64,000 bases of DNA. Origin: Microbacterium oxydans (GTDB lineage Bacteria > Actinomycetota > Actinomycetes > Actinomycetales > Microbacteriaceae). The position numbers were made by a program, and so were the translations under genes. The stretch's first letter is position 1; each line of letters opens with the position of its first letter. The stretch is taken from contig NZ_FMIR01000011.1 of NCBI RefSeq assembly GCF_900095745.1, forward strand, positions 17,391 through 81,390, read 5' to 3'. The notes below the pieces were generated by a model. That model had not been told where the DNA came from. It made no database searches and was given only the letters and a program-made list of their open reading frames with translations. Shown here one piece after another: positions 42,951 to 56,561 of the stretch.

Positions 42951-45460
42951 TGCGCGTCCCGCTTTCGTGGTTGCGTGAGTACGTCGATCTGGCAGCGGAT
43001 GCCACGCCCGAGGATGTCCTCGCGGCACTGGTGACCGTCGGCTTCGAAGAGGAGGACGTGCATCGCTTCGAGATCGCAGGTCCCGTCGTCGTCGGGCAGG
43101 TCGTCTCGATCGAGGCCGAGCCGCAGTCCAACGGCAAGACCATCAACTGGTGCCAGGTCGATGTGGGCGAGGCGAACGGCGGCATCCGCGGGATCGTCTG
43201 CGGCGCGCACAACTTCGTCGCCGGAGACAAGGTCGTCGTCACCCTGCCCGGCGCCGTGTTGCCGGGGCCGTTCCCGATCGCCGCCCGCAAGACCTACGGT
43301 CACGTCTCCGACGGCATGATCGCCTCGGCGCGCGAGCTGGGCCTCGGCGACGAGCACAACGGCATCGTCGTGCTCTCCGACCTCGGCATCGACGCGCCCG
43401 TCGGTGCCGACGCGATCGCCCTGCTGGGCCTCGACGACGTCGCGGTCGAGATCAACGTCACGCCCGACCGCGGTTATGCCTTCTCTCTGCGCGGTGTCGC
43501 CCGCGAGTACGCGCACGCCACGGGGGCGACTTTCCGCGACCCGGCGGAGCGCGACTTCGCGGAGCTGCAGCCCGGCACCGGGCACACCACCGTGGTCGAC
43601 GACGTCGCCCCCGTGCGCGGCCGTGTCGGTGCGAGTGAGTTCGTGACCCGCGTCGTGCGTGACGTCGACCCCTCGCGTCCGACCCCGCCGTGGATGATCG
43701 CGCGGCTCAGCCTCGCGGGCATGCGCTCGCTCGGCATCCTGATCGACATCACCAACTACGTGATGCTCGAGCTGGGGCAGCCGCTGCACGGCTACGACCT
43801 CGACAAGCTCGCGGGTGGAATCACGGTCCGCCGTGCCACCCCCGGCGAGAAGATGACCACCCTCGACGGCGTCGAACGCGCTCTGCACGTCGAAGACCTG
43901 CTCATCACCGACGGGTCCGGCCCGATCGGTCTGGCCGGCGTCATGGGCGGCGGCACCACCGAGATGAGCGAGACCACGCGGAACGTGCTCATCGAGGCGG
44001 CGAACTTCGACCCGATCACGATCGCCCGTACGGCACGTCGGCACAAGCTGCCGAGCGAGGCGTCCAAGCGCTTCGAGCGCGGCGTCGACCCGCTCATCCC
44101 GTTCGTGGCCGCGCGCCGGGCCGCCGACCTGATGGTCGAGCTCGCCGGTGGCACTCTGACCGAAGAGGGCGGTGCGCTGTTCGCCGAGGTCTTCGTCGAA
44201 GACATCGCGCTCCCGGCGGGCTTCGTGCAGGGACTCATCGGCGTCGACTACACCGACGACGAGATCGCCGGTGCGCTGACCACCATCGGCGCGGACGTCG
44301 CCGCTTCGGAGGACGGCTCCGGCTGGACCGTGATCCCGCCGACCTGGCGCCCCGACCTCACCGACAAGTGGACGCTCGCCGAGGAGGTCGCCCGTATCCA
44401 CGGCCTCGACCGCATTCCCTCCGTGCTGCCGACGCCGCCATCCGGTCGTGGGCTCACCGCACATCAGCAGGGTCGCCGTCGCGTGGCCGACGCACTCGCG
44501 GCCGCCGGTCTGGTCGAGACACCGTCGTTCCCGTTCACGACCGAGGTGCAGAACGACCTCCACGGCTCCGCCTCGGGAGAGCACCTGCCGAGCATCCGCC
44601 TGGCGAACCCGCTCGACGGGCAGGCGCCGTTCCTGCGCCGCTCGCTCATCCCTGGCCTGCTGCAGACCGCGCACCGCAACATCTCGCGCGGACTCACCGA
44701 CCTGGCGATCTTCGAGACGGGTGCCGTGTTCCTCCCGGAGCCGGGTGTCGAGTACGGCACTGACGACGTGCCGCCGCTGGGTGAGCGTCCGTCGGACGAG
44801 ACACTCGCGGCATTGAACTCCTCGATCCCGCCGCAGCACCGGTTCGTCTCGGCGCTGCTCACGGGCCACGTCGCGCCGCGTCAGCCCGGACGCCCCGCCG
44901 AGGCCGCCGGCCTGACCGAGGCGCTGGACGCGGTCCGTGTGATCGCGGCAGCAGCCGGAGTCGAGATCGATGTGATTCAGGCTGAGCGTGCAGCACTGCA
45001 CCCGGGTCGTACCGGATCGCTGCGTGTGGCCGGTGAAGAGGTCGGCTACGTCGGCGAGCTGCACCCCGCCGTGGCCGAGGATGCTGATCTCCCCGGACGC
45101 GCGACCGTGCTCGAGCTCGACCTCGACCGCATCCTGACGCTCGCGGGTGGGCGGGTCGTCGCGGCCTCGCTGTCGACTTTCCCCGCCGCCACCCAGGACG
45201 TCTCGCTCACGCTGCCCGCGGAGGTGCCGGCCGCCGACGTGCAGGCCGCACTCGCCGAGGGTGCGGGTGCGCTGCTCGAATCGGTGCGACTGGTGGACGA
45301 CTACCGCGGCGAAGGTGTGCCGGAAGGCTCGAAGAGCCTGACGTTCGCACTGCGCTTCCGCGCGGACGACCGTACGCTCACGGCAGCCGAGGCCACGGCG
45401 GCCAAGCTCGCCGGTGTCGAGGTCGCTGCCCAGCGTTTCGGAGCCGCACTGCGCGACTGA
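42950..45460 (+). CDS. pheT: Phenylalanyl-tRNA synthetase beta subunit
   Basis: An 836-residue subunit with editing and tRNA-binding roles. Order: N-terminal segment MRVPLSWLREYVDL, an EMAP-like tRNA-binding domain (about 40-155), B3/4 editing domain (about 215-385), B5 (about 415-485), a catalytic-like domain, and the C-terminal FDX-ACB domain (STFPAATQDVSLTLP to the end). ATG 42950; a GTG one codon earlier overlaps pheS. A strong terminator follows. Confidence 0.96.
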   Translation: MRVPLSWLREYVDLAADATPEDVLAALVTVGFEEEDVHRFEIAGPVVVGQVVSIEAEPQSNGKTINWCQVDVGEANGGIRGIVCGAHNFVAGDKVVVTLPGAVLPGPFPIAARKTYGHVSDGMIASARELGLGDEHNGIVVLSDLGIDAPVGADAIALLGLDDVAVEINVTPDRGYAFSLRGVAREYAHATGATFRDPAERDFAELQPGTGHTTVVDDVAPVRGRVGASEFVTRVVRDVDPSRPTPPWMIARLSLAGMRSLGILIDITNYVMLELGQPLHGYDLDKLAGGITVRRATPGEKMTTLDGVERALHVEDLLITDGSGPIGLAGVMGGGTTEMSETTRNVLIEAANFDPITIARTARRHKLPSEASKRFERGVDPLIPFVAARRAADLMVELAGGTLTEEGGALFAEVFVEDIALPAGFVQGLIGVDYTDDEIAGALTTIGADVAASEDGSGWTVIPPTWRPDLTDKWTLAEEVARIHGLDRIPSVLPTPPSGRGLTAHQQGRRRVADALAAAGLVETPSFPFTTEVQNDLHGSASGEHLPSIRLANPLDGQAPFLRRSLIPGLLQTAHRNISRGLTDLAIFETGAVFLPEPGVEYGTDDVPPLGERPSDETLAALNSSIPPQHRFVSALLTGHVAPRQPGRPAEAAGLTEALDAVRVIAAAAGVEIDVIQAERAALHPGRTGSLRVAGEEVGYVGELHPAVAEDADLPGRATVLELDLDRILTLAGGRVVAASLSTFPAATQDVSLTLPAEVPAADVQAALAEGAGALLESVRLVDDYRGEGVPEGSKSLTFALRFRADDRTLTAAEATAAKLAGVEVAAQRFGAALRD

Positions 45461-45475
45461 GCGCGACTTCGCTCA

Positions 45476-45508
45476 AGACGGGCGCCCCGATGGTCGGGGC
45501 GCCCGTCT
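45476..45508 (+). terminator. Terminator after pheT
   Basis: Perfect 15-bp stem (45476-45490/45494-45508) with a 3-nt loop. Confidence 0.8.
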
Positions 45509-45566
45509 CGCTCTGCTCTGAGCGGAAGGACTTCCTTACGCGTCGGCTTCCTGGTGACATGGGTCC

Positions 45567-46529
45567 ATGACCGACGTGTTGATCCTCGGGGGAACGGGCT
45601 GGCTCTCCGGGCGCATCGCTCGCCGATGGCGGGATGCGGGAGCGATGGTGACCTGTCTCGCCCGCGGCGGGAGGCCTGCGCCCGACGGGGCCGTGCTCGT
45701 GCGTGGCGACCGCGACGATCCCGCGGCGTACACCGAGCTCGCCCGACGGGACTGGGACCACGTGGTGGATATCTCGTCGCAGGCGTCTCACGCCGTAGCG
45801 GCCGTCGACGCTCTCGGAGAGCGAGCCGCGCGATGGACCTACGTGTCCTCCATGTCGGTCTACTCCGACGACGAGACGGTCGGTGCGGACGAGTCGGCTC
45901 CGCGGCATCCGCCCGCCCGACCCGGTGACGAGTACGAGTACGGGGCGCAGAAGGCGGCAGCGGAAGACGCCGTGGGTGCCCTGGGCGATCGTGCGCTCAT
46001 CGTGCGACCCGGGCTCATCGTGGGCGACGGCGACCCGAGCGATCGATTCGGGTATTGGGCAGCCGCCTTCGCACGGGCGGGTATCGGGCCGGTGCTGCTG
46101 CCGCCGCTCGAGGGGAGGAGCGCCCAGGTGATCGACGTGGACGACCTCGCTGACTTCCTCGTCGCGACGACCAGGAGCGGGCCGGTCAACGCCATCGGGG
46201 ACGGGCATTCCCTCGGCGACGTGCTGCAGGCGGTTCGCGCGGCAGCAGGCCAGACCGGCGAGACCGTCGTCGCCGAGGAGGAGTGGCTCGTCGCACGCGA
46301 GGTCGCGCACTGGGCGGGACCGAGATCACTACCGCTGTGGCTGCCGCCGGAGATGACGGGCTTCATGACCCGGTCGAACTCGGCGTACCGCGAAGCGGGT
46401 GGTCGGCTGCGCCCTCTGACCGACACCATCCGAGCCGTCGTGGCCGATGAGCGGGCGCGCGGCATCGACCGCGACCGCCGTGCCGGACTCACGCGGGCGG
46501 AGGAGTCGGCTCTGCTGGCCGATCGCTAG
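45567..46529 (+). CDS. NAD(P)-dependent epimerase/reductase-like protein
   Basis: A 320-residue Rossmann protein of the extended SDR type. The nucleotide motif is GGTGWLSGRIA (about residues 8-18), and SSMSVYSDD followed by YEYGAQKAAAEDAV supplies the Ser-Tyr-Lys catalytic set in atypical spacing. It resembles plant and actinobacterial mRNA-binding/epimerase-like SDRs; substrate unknown. It stands alone between the pheST terminator and the thiamine operon, and its TAG stop is part of the next promoter's -10. Confidence 0.8.
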   Translation: MTDVLILGGTGWLSGRIARRWRDAGAMVTCLARGGRPAPDGAVLVRGDRDDPAAYTELARRDWDHVVDISSQASHAVAAVDALGERAARWTYVSSMSVYSDDETVGADESAPRHPPARPGDEYEYGAQKAAAEDAVGALGDRALIVRPGLIVGDGDPSDRFGYWAAAFARAGIGPVLLPPLEGRSAQVIDVDDLADFLVATTRSGPVNAIGDGHSLGDVLQAVRAAAGQTGETVVAEEEWLVAREVAHWAGPRSLPLWLPPEMTGFMTRSNSAYREAGGRLRPLTDTIRAVVADERARGIDRDRRAGLTRAEESALLADR

Positions 46530-46532
46530 ACT
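46527..46532 (+). promoter_or_regulatory. -10 element of the thiamine operon
   Basis: TAGACT; its first three bases are the stop codon of the upstream gene. Transcription should start near 46540, at the riboswitch 5' edge. Confidence 0.55.
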
Positions 46533-46539
46533 GCGAGCA

Positions 46540-46616
46540 GTGACACGGGGTGCCGCATCCGCGGCTGAGAACAGACCCGTCGAACCTGATCTAGTTCGTA
46601 CTAGCGAAGGGATGTC
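46540..46616 (+). ncRNA. TPP riboswitch (THI element)
   Basis: Conserved TPP aptamer blocks are present in order: ACACGGGGTGC, GCTGAGA, ACCCGTCGAACCTGAT and TAGTTCGTACTAGCGAAGGGA. The aptamer ends only a few bases before the thiM ATG at 46620, and AAGGGA is both the aptamer 3' strand and the ribosome site. Ligand binding should therefore block translation directly; no separate terminator is visible. Confidence 0.93.
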
Positions 46617-46619
46617 GCG

Positions 46620-47465
46620 ATGAGCGATCTTCTGCGTCCTGATTCCACCACCGATCTCCCCGCCGCCGCGGCCCTGTGGGGGGTGCTGCGCGAGACGCCA
46701 CCGTTGACCCATTGCATCACCAACACGGTCGTCACCGGGTTCACCGCCAACGTACTGCTCGCGCTCGGCGCTGCGCCCGCCATGGTCGACATCGTCGGAG
46801 AGGCCGAGATGTTCGCCGGTGTCGCCTCCGGTGTGCTGATCAACCTGGGGACGCCCACCCCCGAGCAGCGCGCGGCGAGCCTCGAGGCCGTCGCCGGGGC
46901 CGCGGCATCCGGAACCCCATGGGTGCTCGATCCGGTCGCGATCGGGGCACTGCCGATCCGCACCGCCTTGGCGCACCGGCTGGCGGAGCAGCGTCCGACG
47001 GCGATCCGCGGCAACGCTTCGGAAATCCTCGCGCTCGCCGGCCTCAGCGCCGGTGGTCGCGGAGTGGATGCCACCGACAGCACGGATAGCGCAGCCGACG
47101 CGGCCGCTGCTCTCGCGCGACGGACGGGTGCCGTGATCGCCGTGTCTGGTCCGATCGACTTCCTCACCGATGGGGAGCGGGTGCTGCGCCTCGCGAACGG
47201 GCACGAGCTGCTGACCAAGGTCACCGGCGGGGGCTGCGCTCTCGGGGCGGTGATGGCGGCATTCCTCGGTGCCGCGCGGAACACCGAGCACGACGCGCTC
47301 ACGGCCGTCGCCGCCGCGAGCCTCGTGTACACGATCGCGGCCGAGCGCGCCGCCGCGATCGCGACCGGCCCCGGCAGCTTCGCCGTGGCGCTGTTGGACG
47401 CCCTCGCCACCGTGGGCCCCGCCGACGTGATCGCGGACGCCCGTGTGGAGGTGGGGGCGCTGTGA
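46620..47465 (+). CDS. thiM: Hydroxyethylthiazole kinase
   Basis: Phosphorylates the thiazole alcohol for thiamine salvage. The 281 residues show [38 protein letters not shown] and the anion-hole/catalytic Cys segment [19 protein letters not shown] 46620 directly follows the TPP riboswitch. Its stop overlaps the start of the fused thiE-thiD-tenA gene. Confidence 0.95.
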   Translation: MSDLLRPDSTTDLPAAAALWGVLRETPPLTHCITNTVVTGFTANVLLALGAAPAMVDIVGEAEMFAGVASGVLINLGTPTPEQRAASLEAVAGAAASGTPWVLDPVAIGALPIRTALAHRLAEQRPTAIRGNASEILALAGLSAGGRGVDATDSTDSAADAAAALARRTGAVIAVSGPIDFLTDGERVLRLANGHELLTKVTGGGCALGAVMAAFLGAARNTEHDALTAVAAASLVYTIAAERAAAIATGPGSFAVALLDALATVGPADVIADARVEVGAL

Positions 47466-49612
47466 ACGCCGATCTCTCCCTCTACCTGGTCACCGATCCC
47501 ACGCTCTGCGGAGACCGCGGCGTCGTCGATACCGTCCGCCGTGCCGTCGACGGGGGCGTGCGCATCGTGCAGCTCCGCGACAAGACCGCATCCGATGCCG
47601 AGACGGCCGAGCAGCTGCTTGCCCTGTCGCAGGCCATCGACGGACGCGCACTGCTCGTCGTGAACGACCGACTGGATGCCGCCATCGCCGCCCGCGCCCG
47701 CGGTGCACGCGTCGACGGCGTGCACCTGGGGCAGGGGGACGCGTCGGTGCTGCGGGCGCGCGAGGCTCTCGGGCCGGATGCGCTGATCGGCCTCACCGCG
47801 AACAGTGCAGCGCACCTCGACGCGGTTCTCGCGTTGCCTGCCGGCACCGTCGACTATCTCGGCGTCGGGGTGATCCGTCCGACCTCGACCAAGCCGGATC
47901 ACCCCGAGCCCCTCGGCGTGGACGGGTTCCGTGACTTCGTGACGCGCAGCCCGCTCCCGTGCATGGCGATCGGTGGCGTCGGCATCGACGACACCGAGGC
48001 GCTTCGTGAGGCCGGCGCTGCCGGGCTCGCCGTGGTCTCGGCACTGTGCGCGGCCGACGATCCCGCCGAGGCCGCCCGCGAATTCCGGCGACGGTGGCTC
48101 GCGGGCTCCGTGCCGCGCGTGCTCAGCATCGCGGGGAGCGACCCATCGGGAGGAGCGGGCGTCCAGGCCGACCTCAAGTCCATCGCCGCGAACGGCGGGT
48201 ACGGCATGGCCGTCCTCACGGCGCTGACCGCGCAGAACACACAGGGTGTGCGGGCGGTGCATGTGCCGCCGGTGGACTTCCTCCGCGCGCAGCTCGACGC
48301 GGTGTCGGACGACATCGTGATCGACGCGGTGAAGATCGGGATGCTCGCCGAGACCGAGGTGATCCGCGCGGTGGGCGAGTGGCTCGACCGGGTGCGTCCG
48401 CCTGTCGTCGTGCTCGATCCGGTCATGGTCGCGACCTCGGGGGACCGGCTCCTGTCGCCGGATGCCGAGGCGGAGCTGCGCGGTCTGCTCGGCCGCGCGA
48501 CGCTGATCACCCCGAATCTCGCCGAGCTCGCGGTGCTGTCCGGCCGTGACATCGTCGACTGGGCGGACGGCATCGTCGCCGCCGAGGAGCTGTCGGCCGA
48601 GATCGGTGCCGCCGTGCTCGTCAAGGGCGGTCACCTCACAGGCGACGAGGCCCCGGACGCCTTGGTCGACGCGCGGCGCGGGCTGCGTCAGGAGTTCACC
48701 GGGCCGCGCATCGCGACGTCGAGCACGCACGGCACGGGCTGCTCGCTCTCTTCGGCCCTGGCCACGCTGCTGGCGCAGGGCAATGAGCCCGAGGAGGCGG
48801 TGCGCGCGGCACGCGCCTGGCTGCGCGAATCCCTCCGCGCGGGGGACGGGCTGCGCGTGGGGCGCGGACACGGACCGATCAGCCATTTCGCCGGGCTCTG
48901 GGAGCGTGGTGGCACGGCGACGCGACCGGGGTCGACCGACATCGCCGCGGACTGGTGGCAGGAGATCGCCGGCATCCGCGCGGGGATCGACGAGCTGCCG
49001 TTCATCCGCGCGCTCGCCGACGGCTCTCTCGAGCGCGCGCCGTTCCTGTCGTACCTCGCCCAGGACGCGCTGTATCTGCGCGACTATGCCCGGGTGCTGG
49101 CCGAAGCCGCCCGCCTCGCGCCGACCTCGGCCGAGCAGGCGTTCTGGGCGGACTCCGCCCACGGTTCGATCGTCGGCGAGCTCGAACTGCACGCGTCGTG
49201 GCTGACCCCGTCGCAGGGGGTGAGCGCGGCGACGTTCGCGGCGGAGCCCTCGTCGGCGACGACGGCGTACCTCGATCACCTGCGGTCCGTGGCCTTCGGC
49301 GGCGACTACGCCGAGATCGTCGCCGCCGTGCTCCCGTGCTTCTGGCTCTACACCGATCTCGGCCGGCGCCTGCACGCGGGAGAGTTCGGTGAATACGCGA
49401 CCGATTCGCAGCACCCCTATGCGTCCTGGCTCACGACCTACGCCGATCCCGCCTTCGAGGAGGCGACCCGCACGGCGATCGGCTACGCGACCGCGGCCGC
49501 TGCGGCGGCGGATGACGACACCAGGACGAGGATGCGGCGGGCGTTCGTGTCATCGAGCGTGCATGAGCGTGCCTTCTTCGCCGCTCCGCTGGAGTCGCCG
49601 CCCCGCGGATGA
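47462..49612 (+). CDS. thiED: Trifunctional thiamine protein: ThiE + ThiD + TenA
   Basis: A 716-residue fusion. ThiE (about 1-212): [29 protein letters not shown] and [14 protein letters not shown], joining HMP-PP to thiazole phosphate. ThiD (about 215-480): [35 protein letters not shown] and [14 protein letters not shown], phosphorylating HMP. TenA (about 495-716): [19 protein letters not shown] and the cysteine in [12 protein letters not shown], hydrolysing aminopyrimidine or thiamine breakdown products. All three active sites look intact. GTG start at 47462. With ThiM this gives complete salvage but no de novo ThiC or ThiG here. Confidence 0.93.
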   Translation: MNADLSLYLVTDPTLCGDRGVVDTVRRAVDGGVRIVQLRDKTASDAETAEQLLALSQAIDGRALLVVNDRLDAAIAARARGARVDGVHLGQGDASVLRAREALGPDALIGLTANSAAHLDAVLALPAGTVDYLGVGVIRPTSTKPDHPEPLGVDGFRDFVTRSPLPCMAIGGVGIDDTEALREAGAAGLAVVSALCAADDPAEAAREFRRRWLAGSVPRVLSIAGSDPSGGAGVQADLKSIAANGGYGMAVLTALTAQNTQGVRAVHVPPVDFLRAQLDAVSDDIVIDAVKIGMLAETEVIRAVGEWLDRVRPPVVVLDPVMVATSGDRLLSPDAEAELRGLLGRATLITPNLAELAVLSGRDIVDWADGIVAAEELSAEIGAAVLVKGGHLTGDEAPDALVDARRGLRQEFTGPRIATSSTHGTGCSLSSALATLLAQGNEPEEAVRAARAWLRESLRAGDGLRVGRGHGPISHFAGLWERGGTATRPGSTDIAADWWQEIAGIRAGIDELPFIRALADGSLERAPFLSYLAQDALYLRDYARVLAEAARLAPTSAEQAFWADSAHGSIVGELELHASWLTPSQGVSAATFAAEPSSATTAYLDHLRSVAFGGDYAEIVAAVLPCFWLYTDLGRRLHAGEFGEYATDSQHPYASWLTTYADPAFEEATRTAIGYATAAAAAADDDTRTRMRRAFVSSSVHERAFFAAPLESPPRG

Positions 49613-49622
49613 CGGTCCGGAT

Positions 49623-49652
49623 TTGCGGTGGCTGCCGGGGCCGCGCTACTGT
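49623..49652 (+). promoter_or_regulatory. Promoter of the arginine leader ORF
   Basis: TTGCGG (49623-49628), 18-nt spacer, TACTGT (49647-49652), then 6 nt to an ATG at 49659. Confidence 0.5.
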
Positions 49653-49658
49653 CGCGTC

Positions 49659-49739
49659 ATGCCTTCGGCCGCCACCGCTTCTTCGACGCTCGCTCCGAGC
49701 GTCATCGCTGTGCGCCGACGCCGCGGCCGCCGACTGTAG
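49659..49739 (+). CDS. Arg-rich leader peptide upstream of argC (candidate attenuator)
   Basis: A 26-codon ORF whose last nine residues are VRRRRGRRL, six of them Arg, encoded by CGC and CGA. The ATG lies 6 nt after a TACTGT -10, so it would be translated as a leaderless leader. It ends 113 nt before argC, and a hairpin lies between. This is the layout of amino acid attenuators (leader peptide rich in the product amino acid). No anti-terminator pairing was found by eye, so attenuation is inference. Confidence 0.55.
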   Translation: MPSAATASSTLAPSVIAVRRRRGRRL

Positions 49740-49769
49740 GCGACCCCGCCCTCCTGCCTGCGCCCGCGC

Positions 49770-49833
49770 GGCGGTCGAGAGCCGGTGTCGCCGCCTCCGG
49801 CCCCGCCCCCGGTCCTCCTTTCGAGGAAGGACC
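49770..49833 (+). terminator. Hairpins between the leader ORF and argC
   Basis: GGCGG/CCGCC (49770-49774/49791-49795) and a stronger stem at 49811-49833: GGTCCT and CCT pair with AGG and AGGACC around a TTCG loop, with one bulged A. The second could be the attenuator terminator or an operator. Confidence 0.45.
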
Positions 49834-49840
49834 CGACCGT

Positions 49841-49846
49841 TAAGGT
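49841..49846 (+). promoter_or_regulatory. -10 element directly before argC
   Basis: TAAGGT, then 6 nt, then ATG 49853. It may be a second, leaderless promoter; its -35 region falls in the hairpin at 49811-49833. Confidence 0.45.
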
Positions 49847-49852
49847 AGAAGC

Positions 49853-50905
49853 ATGACGTATTCCGTCGCCGTCTCCGGCGCATCCGGCTACGCAGGCGGC
49901 GAGATCCTACGCCTCCTGGCCGACCATCCCGACATGGAGATCCGCACCGTCACGGCGCATTCGAACGCCGGACAGCCTCTCGTCGACCACCAGCCGCATC
50001 TGCGCTCGCTCGCGCACCTCACCCTGCAGGACACGACGCCGGAGATCCTCTCCGGCCACGACATCGTGTTCCTCGCGCTTCCGCACGGGCAGTCGGGGCA
50101 GTACACCGACGCTCTGGGTGACGCGCCCCTCGTGATCGACGCGGGCGCCGATCACCGGCTCACGTCGGCGTCGGCATGGGACGCGTTCTACGGCGGCGCC
50201 TTCCACGAGCCGTGGACATACGGTGTCCCCGAGCTTCTGGTCGACGGCGTGAAGCAGCGCGAGCACCTCCGTGGGGCGACGCGCATCGCTGCCCCGGGCT
50301 GCAACGCCTCCACGGTGAGCCTCAGCCTCGCCCCGGGGGTCGCGGCCGGAGTCATCGACCCCGCCGACATCGTCTCGGTGCTGGCCGTCGGCCCGTCCGG
50401 AGCCGGCAAGAGCCTGAAGACCAACCTCCTCGGCAGCGAGATCCTCGGCACCGCGAACCCCTACGCGGTCGGCGGAACCCACCGGCACATCCCCGAGATC
50501 CGCCAGGCGCTCGCCGCGGCGTCCGGGGCGGATGCCGCGAGCATCCGCATCTCGTTCACCCCGGTGCTCGTCCCGATGTCGCGGGGAATCCTGGCCACCT
50601 CGACGGCGCCGATCGTCGACGGTGCGACCGATGCGCAGATCCGCGACGCCTGGCAGAGCGCCTACGGCGACGAGACGTTCGTGCAGCTGCTGCCCGAGGG
50701 GCGGTTCCCGCGCACGGCCGACGTGCTCGGAGCCAACACCGCGCTCATCGGCCTCGCGATCGATCGCGCAGCCAACCGGGTCACGGTGGTCACCGCGGTC
50801 GACAACCTCGTCAAGGGCACCGCCGGCGCTGCCATCCAGTCCATGAACATCGCGCTGGGTCTTCCCGAGAACCGCGCCCTCTCAGTGAACGGAGTCGCGC
50901 CGTGA
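49853..50905 (+). CDS. argC: N-acetyl-gamma-glutamyl-phosphate reductase
   Basis: NADPH-dependent third step of arginine synthesis. The 350 residues show [15 protein letters not shown] for nucleotide binding and the catalytic Cys in [29 protein letters not shown] supplies the conserved His. First gene of argC-argJ-argB-argD-argF-argH, with 4-bp or 1-bp overlaps throughout. Confidence 0.95.
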   Translation: MTYSVAVSGASGYAGGEILRLLADHPDMEIRTVTAHSNAGQPLVDHQPHLRSLAHLTLQDTTPEILSGHDIVFLALPHGQSGQYTDALGDAPLVIDAGADHRLTSASAWDAFYGGAFHEPWTYGVPELLVDGVKQREHLRGATRIAAPGCNASTVSLSLAPGVAAGVIDPADIVSVLAVGPSGAGKSLKTNLLGSEILGTANPYAVGGTHRHIPEIRQALAAASGADAASIRISFTPVLVPMSRGILATSTAPIVDGATDAQIRDAWQSAYGDETFVQLLPEGRFPRTADVLGANTALIGLAIDRAANRVTVVTAVDNLVKGTAGAAIQSMNIALGLPENRALSVNGVAP

Positions 50906-52059
50906 GCGTCACCGCCCCCGCAGGATTCGAGGCGGCGGGAGTCGCCGCAGGCCTGAAGTCCACCGGCAAGCCCGATGTCGCCGTCGTCGTCAACCGGGGA
51001 CCGCGCAAGGTCGGCGCGGCCGTCTTCACCAGCAACCGCGCCAAGGCGAACCCGATCATCTGGTCGCAGCAGGCCGTCGCCGACCGCATCGTCGAGGCCG
51101 TGGTGCTCAACTCCGGCGGGGCGAACTGCTTCACCGGGGCCTTCGGGTTCCAGACCACGCACCAGACCGCCGAGAAGGCCGCCGAGCTCCTCGGCGTGAG
51201 CGCCGGTGACGTGCTGATCTGCTCGACCGGACTCATCGGCACCGGCGACGAGACATTCCGGCAGCGGGTGCTCGCCGGCACGGAGCAGGCGATCGCCGCA
51301 CTCAGCACCGACGGAGGCGACGCTGCCGCGCAGGCCATCATGACCACCGACACGGTCGCGAAGACCGCGGTGATCAGCCGCGACGGCTGGACGATCGGAG
51401 GCATGGCGAAGGGCGCGGGAATGCTCGCGCCAGGGCTCGCCACGATGCTCGTGGTGATCACGACCGACGCGGTCCTCGAACCGCTGCAGGCCGACGAGGC
51501 GCTGCGCCGCGCGACCGGGCAGACCTTCGACCGGCTCGACTCCGACGGGTGCATGTCGACGAACGATCAGGTGACGCTGCTGGCCAATGGCGCATCCGGA
51601 GTCGTCCCGGACCTCGACGAGTTCGCCGCCGCACTGACCGAGCTGTCGCAGGAGCTGGCGGTCAAGCTTCAGGGCGACGCCGAGGGCGCCAGTCACGACA
51701 TCACCATCGAGGTGCAGCACGCGGTGTCCGAGCAGGACGCGGTCGAGGTCGGCCGGTCGGTCGCGCGCAACAACCTCTTCAAAGCCGCGATCTTCGGAAA
51801 CGACCCGAACTGGGGTCGAGTGCTGGCCGCGATCGGCACCACGAGCGCGCAGTTCGACCCGTACGACGTGGACGTGTGGATGAACGGCGTGCGCGTCTGC
51901 ACGGAGGGCGGCCCGGATCGCCCCCGCGAAGAGGTCGACCTGACGCCGCGCGCCACGCACCTCGTGATCGATCTCAAGGTCGGGGATCACACGGCCACAG
52001 TGCTCACGAACGACCTCACCCACGACTACGTGCACGAGAACAGCGCGTACGCCTCATGA
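50902..52059 (+). CDS. argJ: Glutamate N-acetyltransferase / amino-acid acetyltransferase
   Basis: Transfers acetyl from acetylornithine to glutamate (acetyl recycling). The 385 residues include the self-cleavage site before Thr in [14 protein letters not shown], giving alpha and beta chains, and [12 protein letters not shown]. Whether it is mono- or bifunctional cannot be read. GTG 50902 overlaps the argC stop by 4 bp. Confidence 0.95.
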   Translation: MSVTAPAGFEAAGVAAGLKSTGKPDVAVVVNRGPRKVGAAVFTSNRAKANPIIWSQQAVADRIVEAVVLNSGGANCFTGAFGFQTTHQTAEKAAELLGVSAGDVLICSTGLIGTGDETFRQRVLAGTEQAIAALSTDGGDAAAQAIMTTDTVAKTAVISRDGWTIGGMAKGAGMLAPGLATMLVVITTDAVLEPLQADEALRRATGQTFDRLDSDGCMSTNDQVTLLANGASGVVPDLDEFAAALTELSQELAVKLQGDAEGASHDITIEVQHAVSEQDAVEVGRSVARNNLFKAAIFGNDPNWGRVLAAIGTTSAQFDPYDVDVWMNGVRVCTEGGPDRPREEVDLTPRATHLVIDLKVGDHTATVLTNDLTHDYVHENSAYAS

Positions 52060-52969
52060 CCGACATCCAGGACACTCCCGCCGAGGTCGCCGCGCAGAAG
52101 GCCACCACCCTCATCGAGTCGCTGCCGTGGCTGAAGAAGTTCCGCGACCAGATCGTCGTCATCAAATACGGCGGAAACGCGATGGTGTCGGAGGAGCTGC
52201 AGGACGCGTTCGCGCAGGACATCGCCTACCTCCGCTACGTCGGAGTGCTGCCGGTCGTCGTGCACGGGGGTGGCCCGCAGATCTCGAACATGCTGCAGCG
52301 GCTTGAGATCCCCAGCGAGTTCAAGGGCGGCTACCGCGTCACCAACACCGAGGCGATCAGCGTCGTGCGCATGGTGCTCACCGGTCAGGTCAACCCGCAG
52401 CTCGTGACCAAGATCAACTCCCACGGGCCGATCGCGACCGGTCTCAGCGGGGAGGATGCGGGTCTCTTCGGCGGACGCCGTCGCGGTGTCGTGATCGACG
52501 GCGAAGAGGTCGACCTCGGCCGTGTCGGCGATGTCGTGGAGGTCGATCCGACCCCCGTGCTCGATCACCTCGCCGCCGGCCGCATCCCGGTCGTGTCGAG
52601 CATCGCGCCCGACCTCGATCACCCGGGTCAGTCGCTCAACGTCAACGCGGATGCCGCAGCCGCCGCACTCGCGGTGTCGCTGAACGCGCGCAAGCTCGTG
52701 ATCCTCACGGATGTACCGGGTCTCTATGCCGACTGGCCGAACCGCGACTCGCTCGTCTCGCACCTCACGTCGGAAGCCCTCATCGAGATGCTGCCGAAGC
52801 TCGAATCGGGGATGATCCCGAAGATGCGGGCCTGCCTCGACGCGGTCGAGGGTGGCGTCGATGCGGCAGCGATCATCGACGGCCGAGTGCCGCATTCGGT
52901 ACTCGTCGAACTTTTCACCAGCAAGGGAATCGGGACCGAAGTGGTCCTGGGAAAGAATGAGGTGACGGC

Positions 52970-52973
<4 letters not shown>
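52056..52973 (+). CDS. argB: Acetylglutamate kinase
   Basis: Second step of arginine synthesis and usual feedback target. The 305 residues show [26 protein letters not shown] and [15 protein letters not shown]. The N-terminal extension of about 25 residues (before VVIKYGG) is of the type linked to arginine-sensitive hexameric NAGKs; sensitivity here is inference. ATG 52056 overlaps the argJ stop. Confidence 0.95.
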
Positions 52974-56531
<3,558 letters not shown>

Positions 56532-56561
56532 CCGGACTCGCGGTCGGCGGCCGTGTCGAGC

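Noticed and set aside
42683..45064. A 793-codon open frame on the minus strand.
   Set aside because: Antisense to pheS/pheT; composition is shadow-like.
46601..49414. A 937-codon open frame on the minus strand.
   Set aside because: It is the antisense shadow of thiM and the thiE-thiD-tenA fusion, whose motifs on the plus strand are unambiguous.
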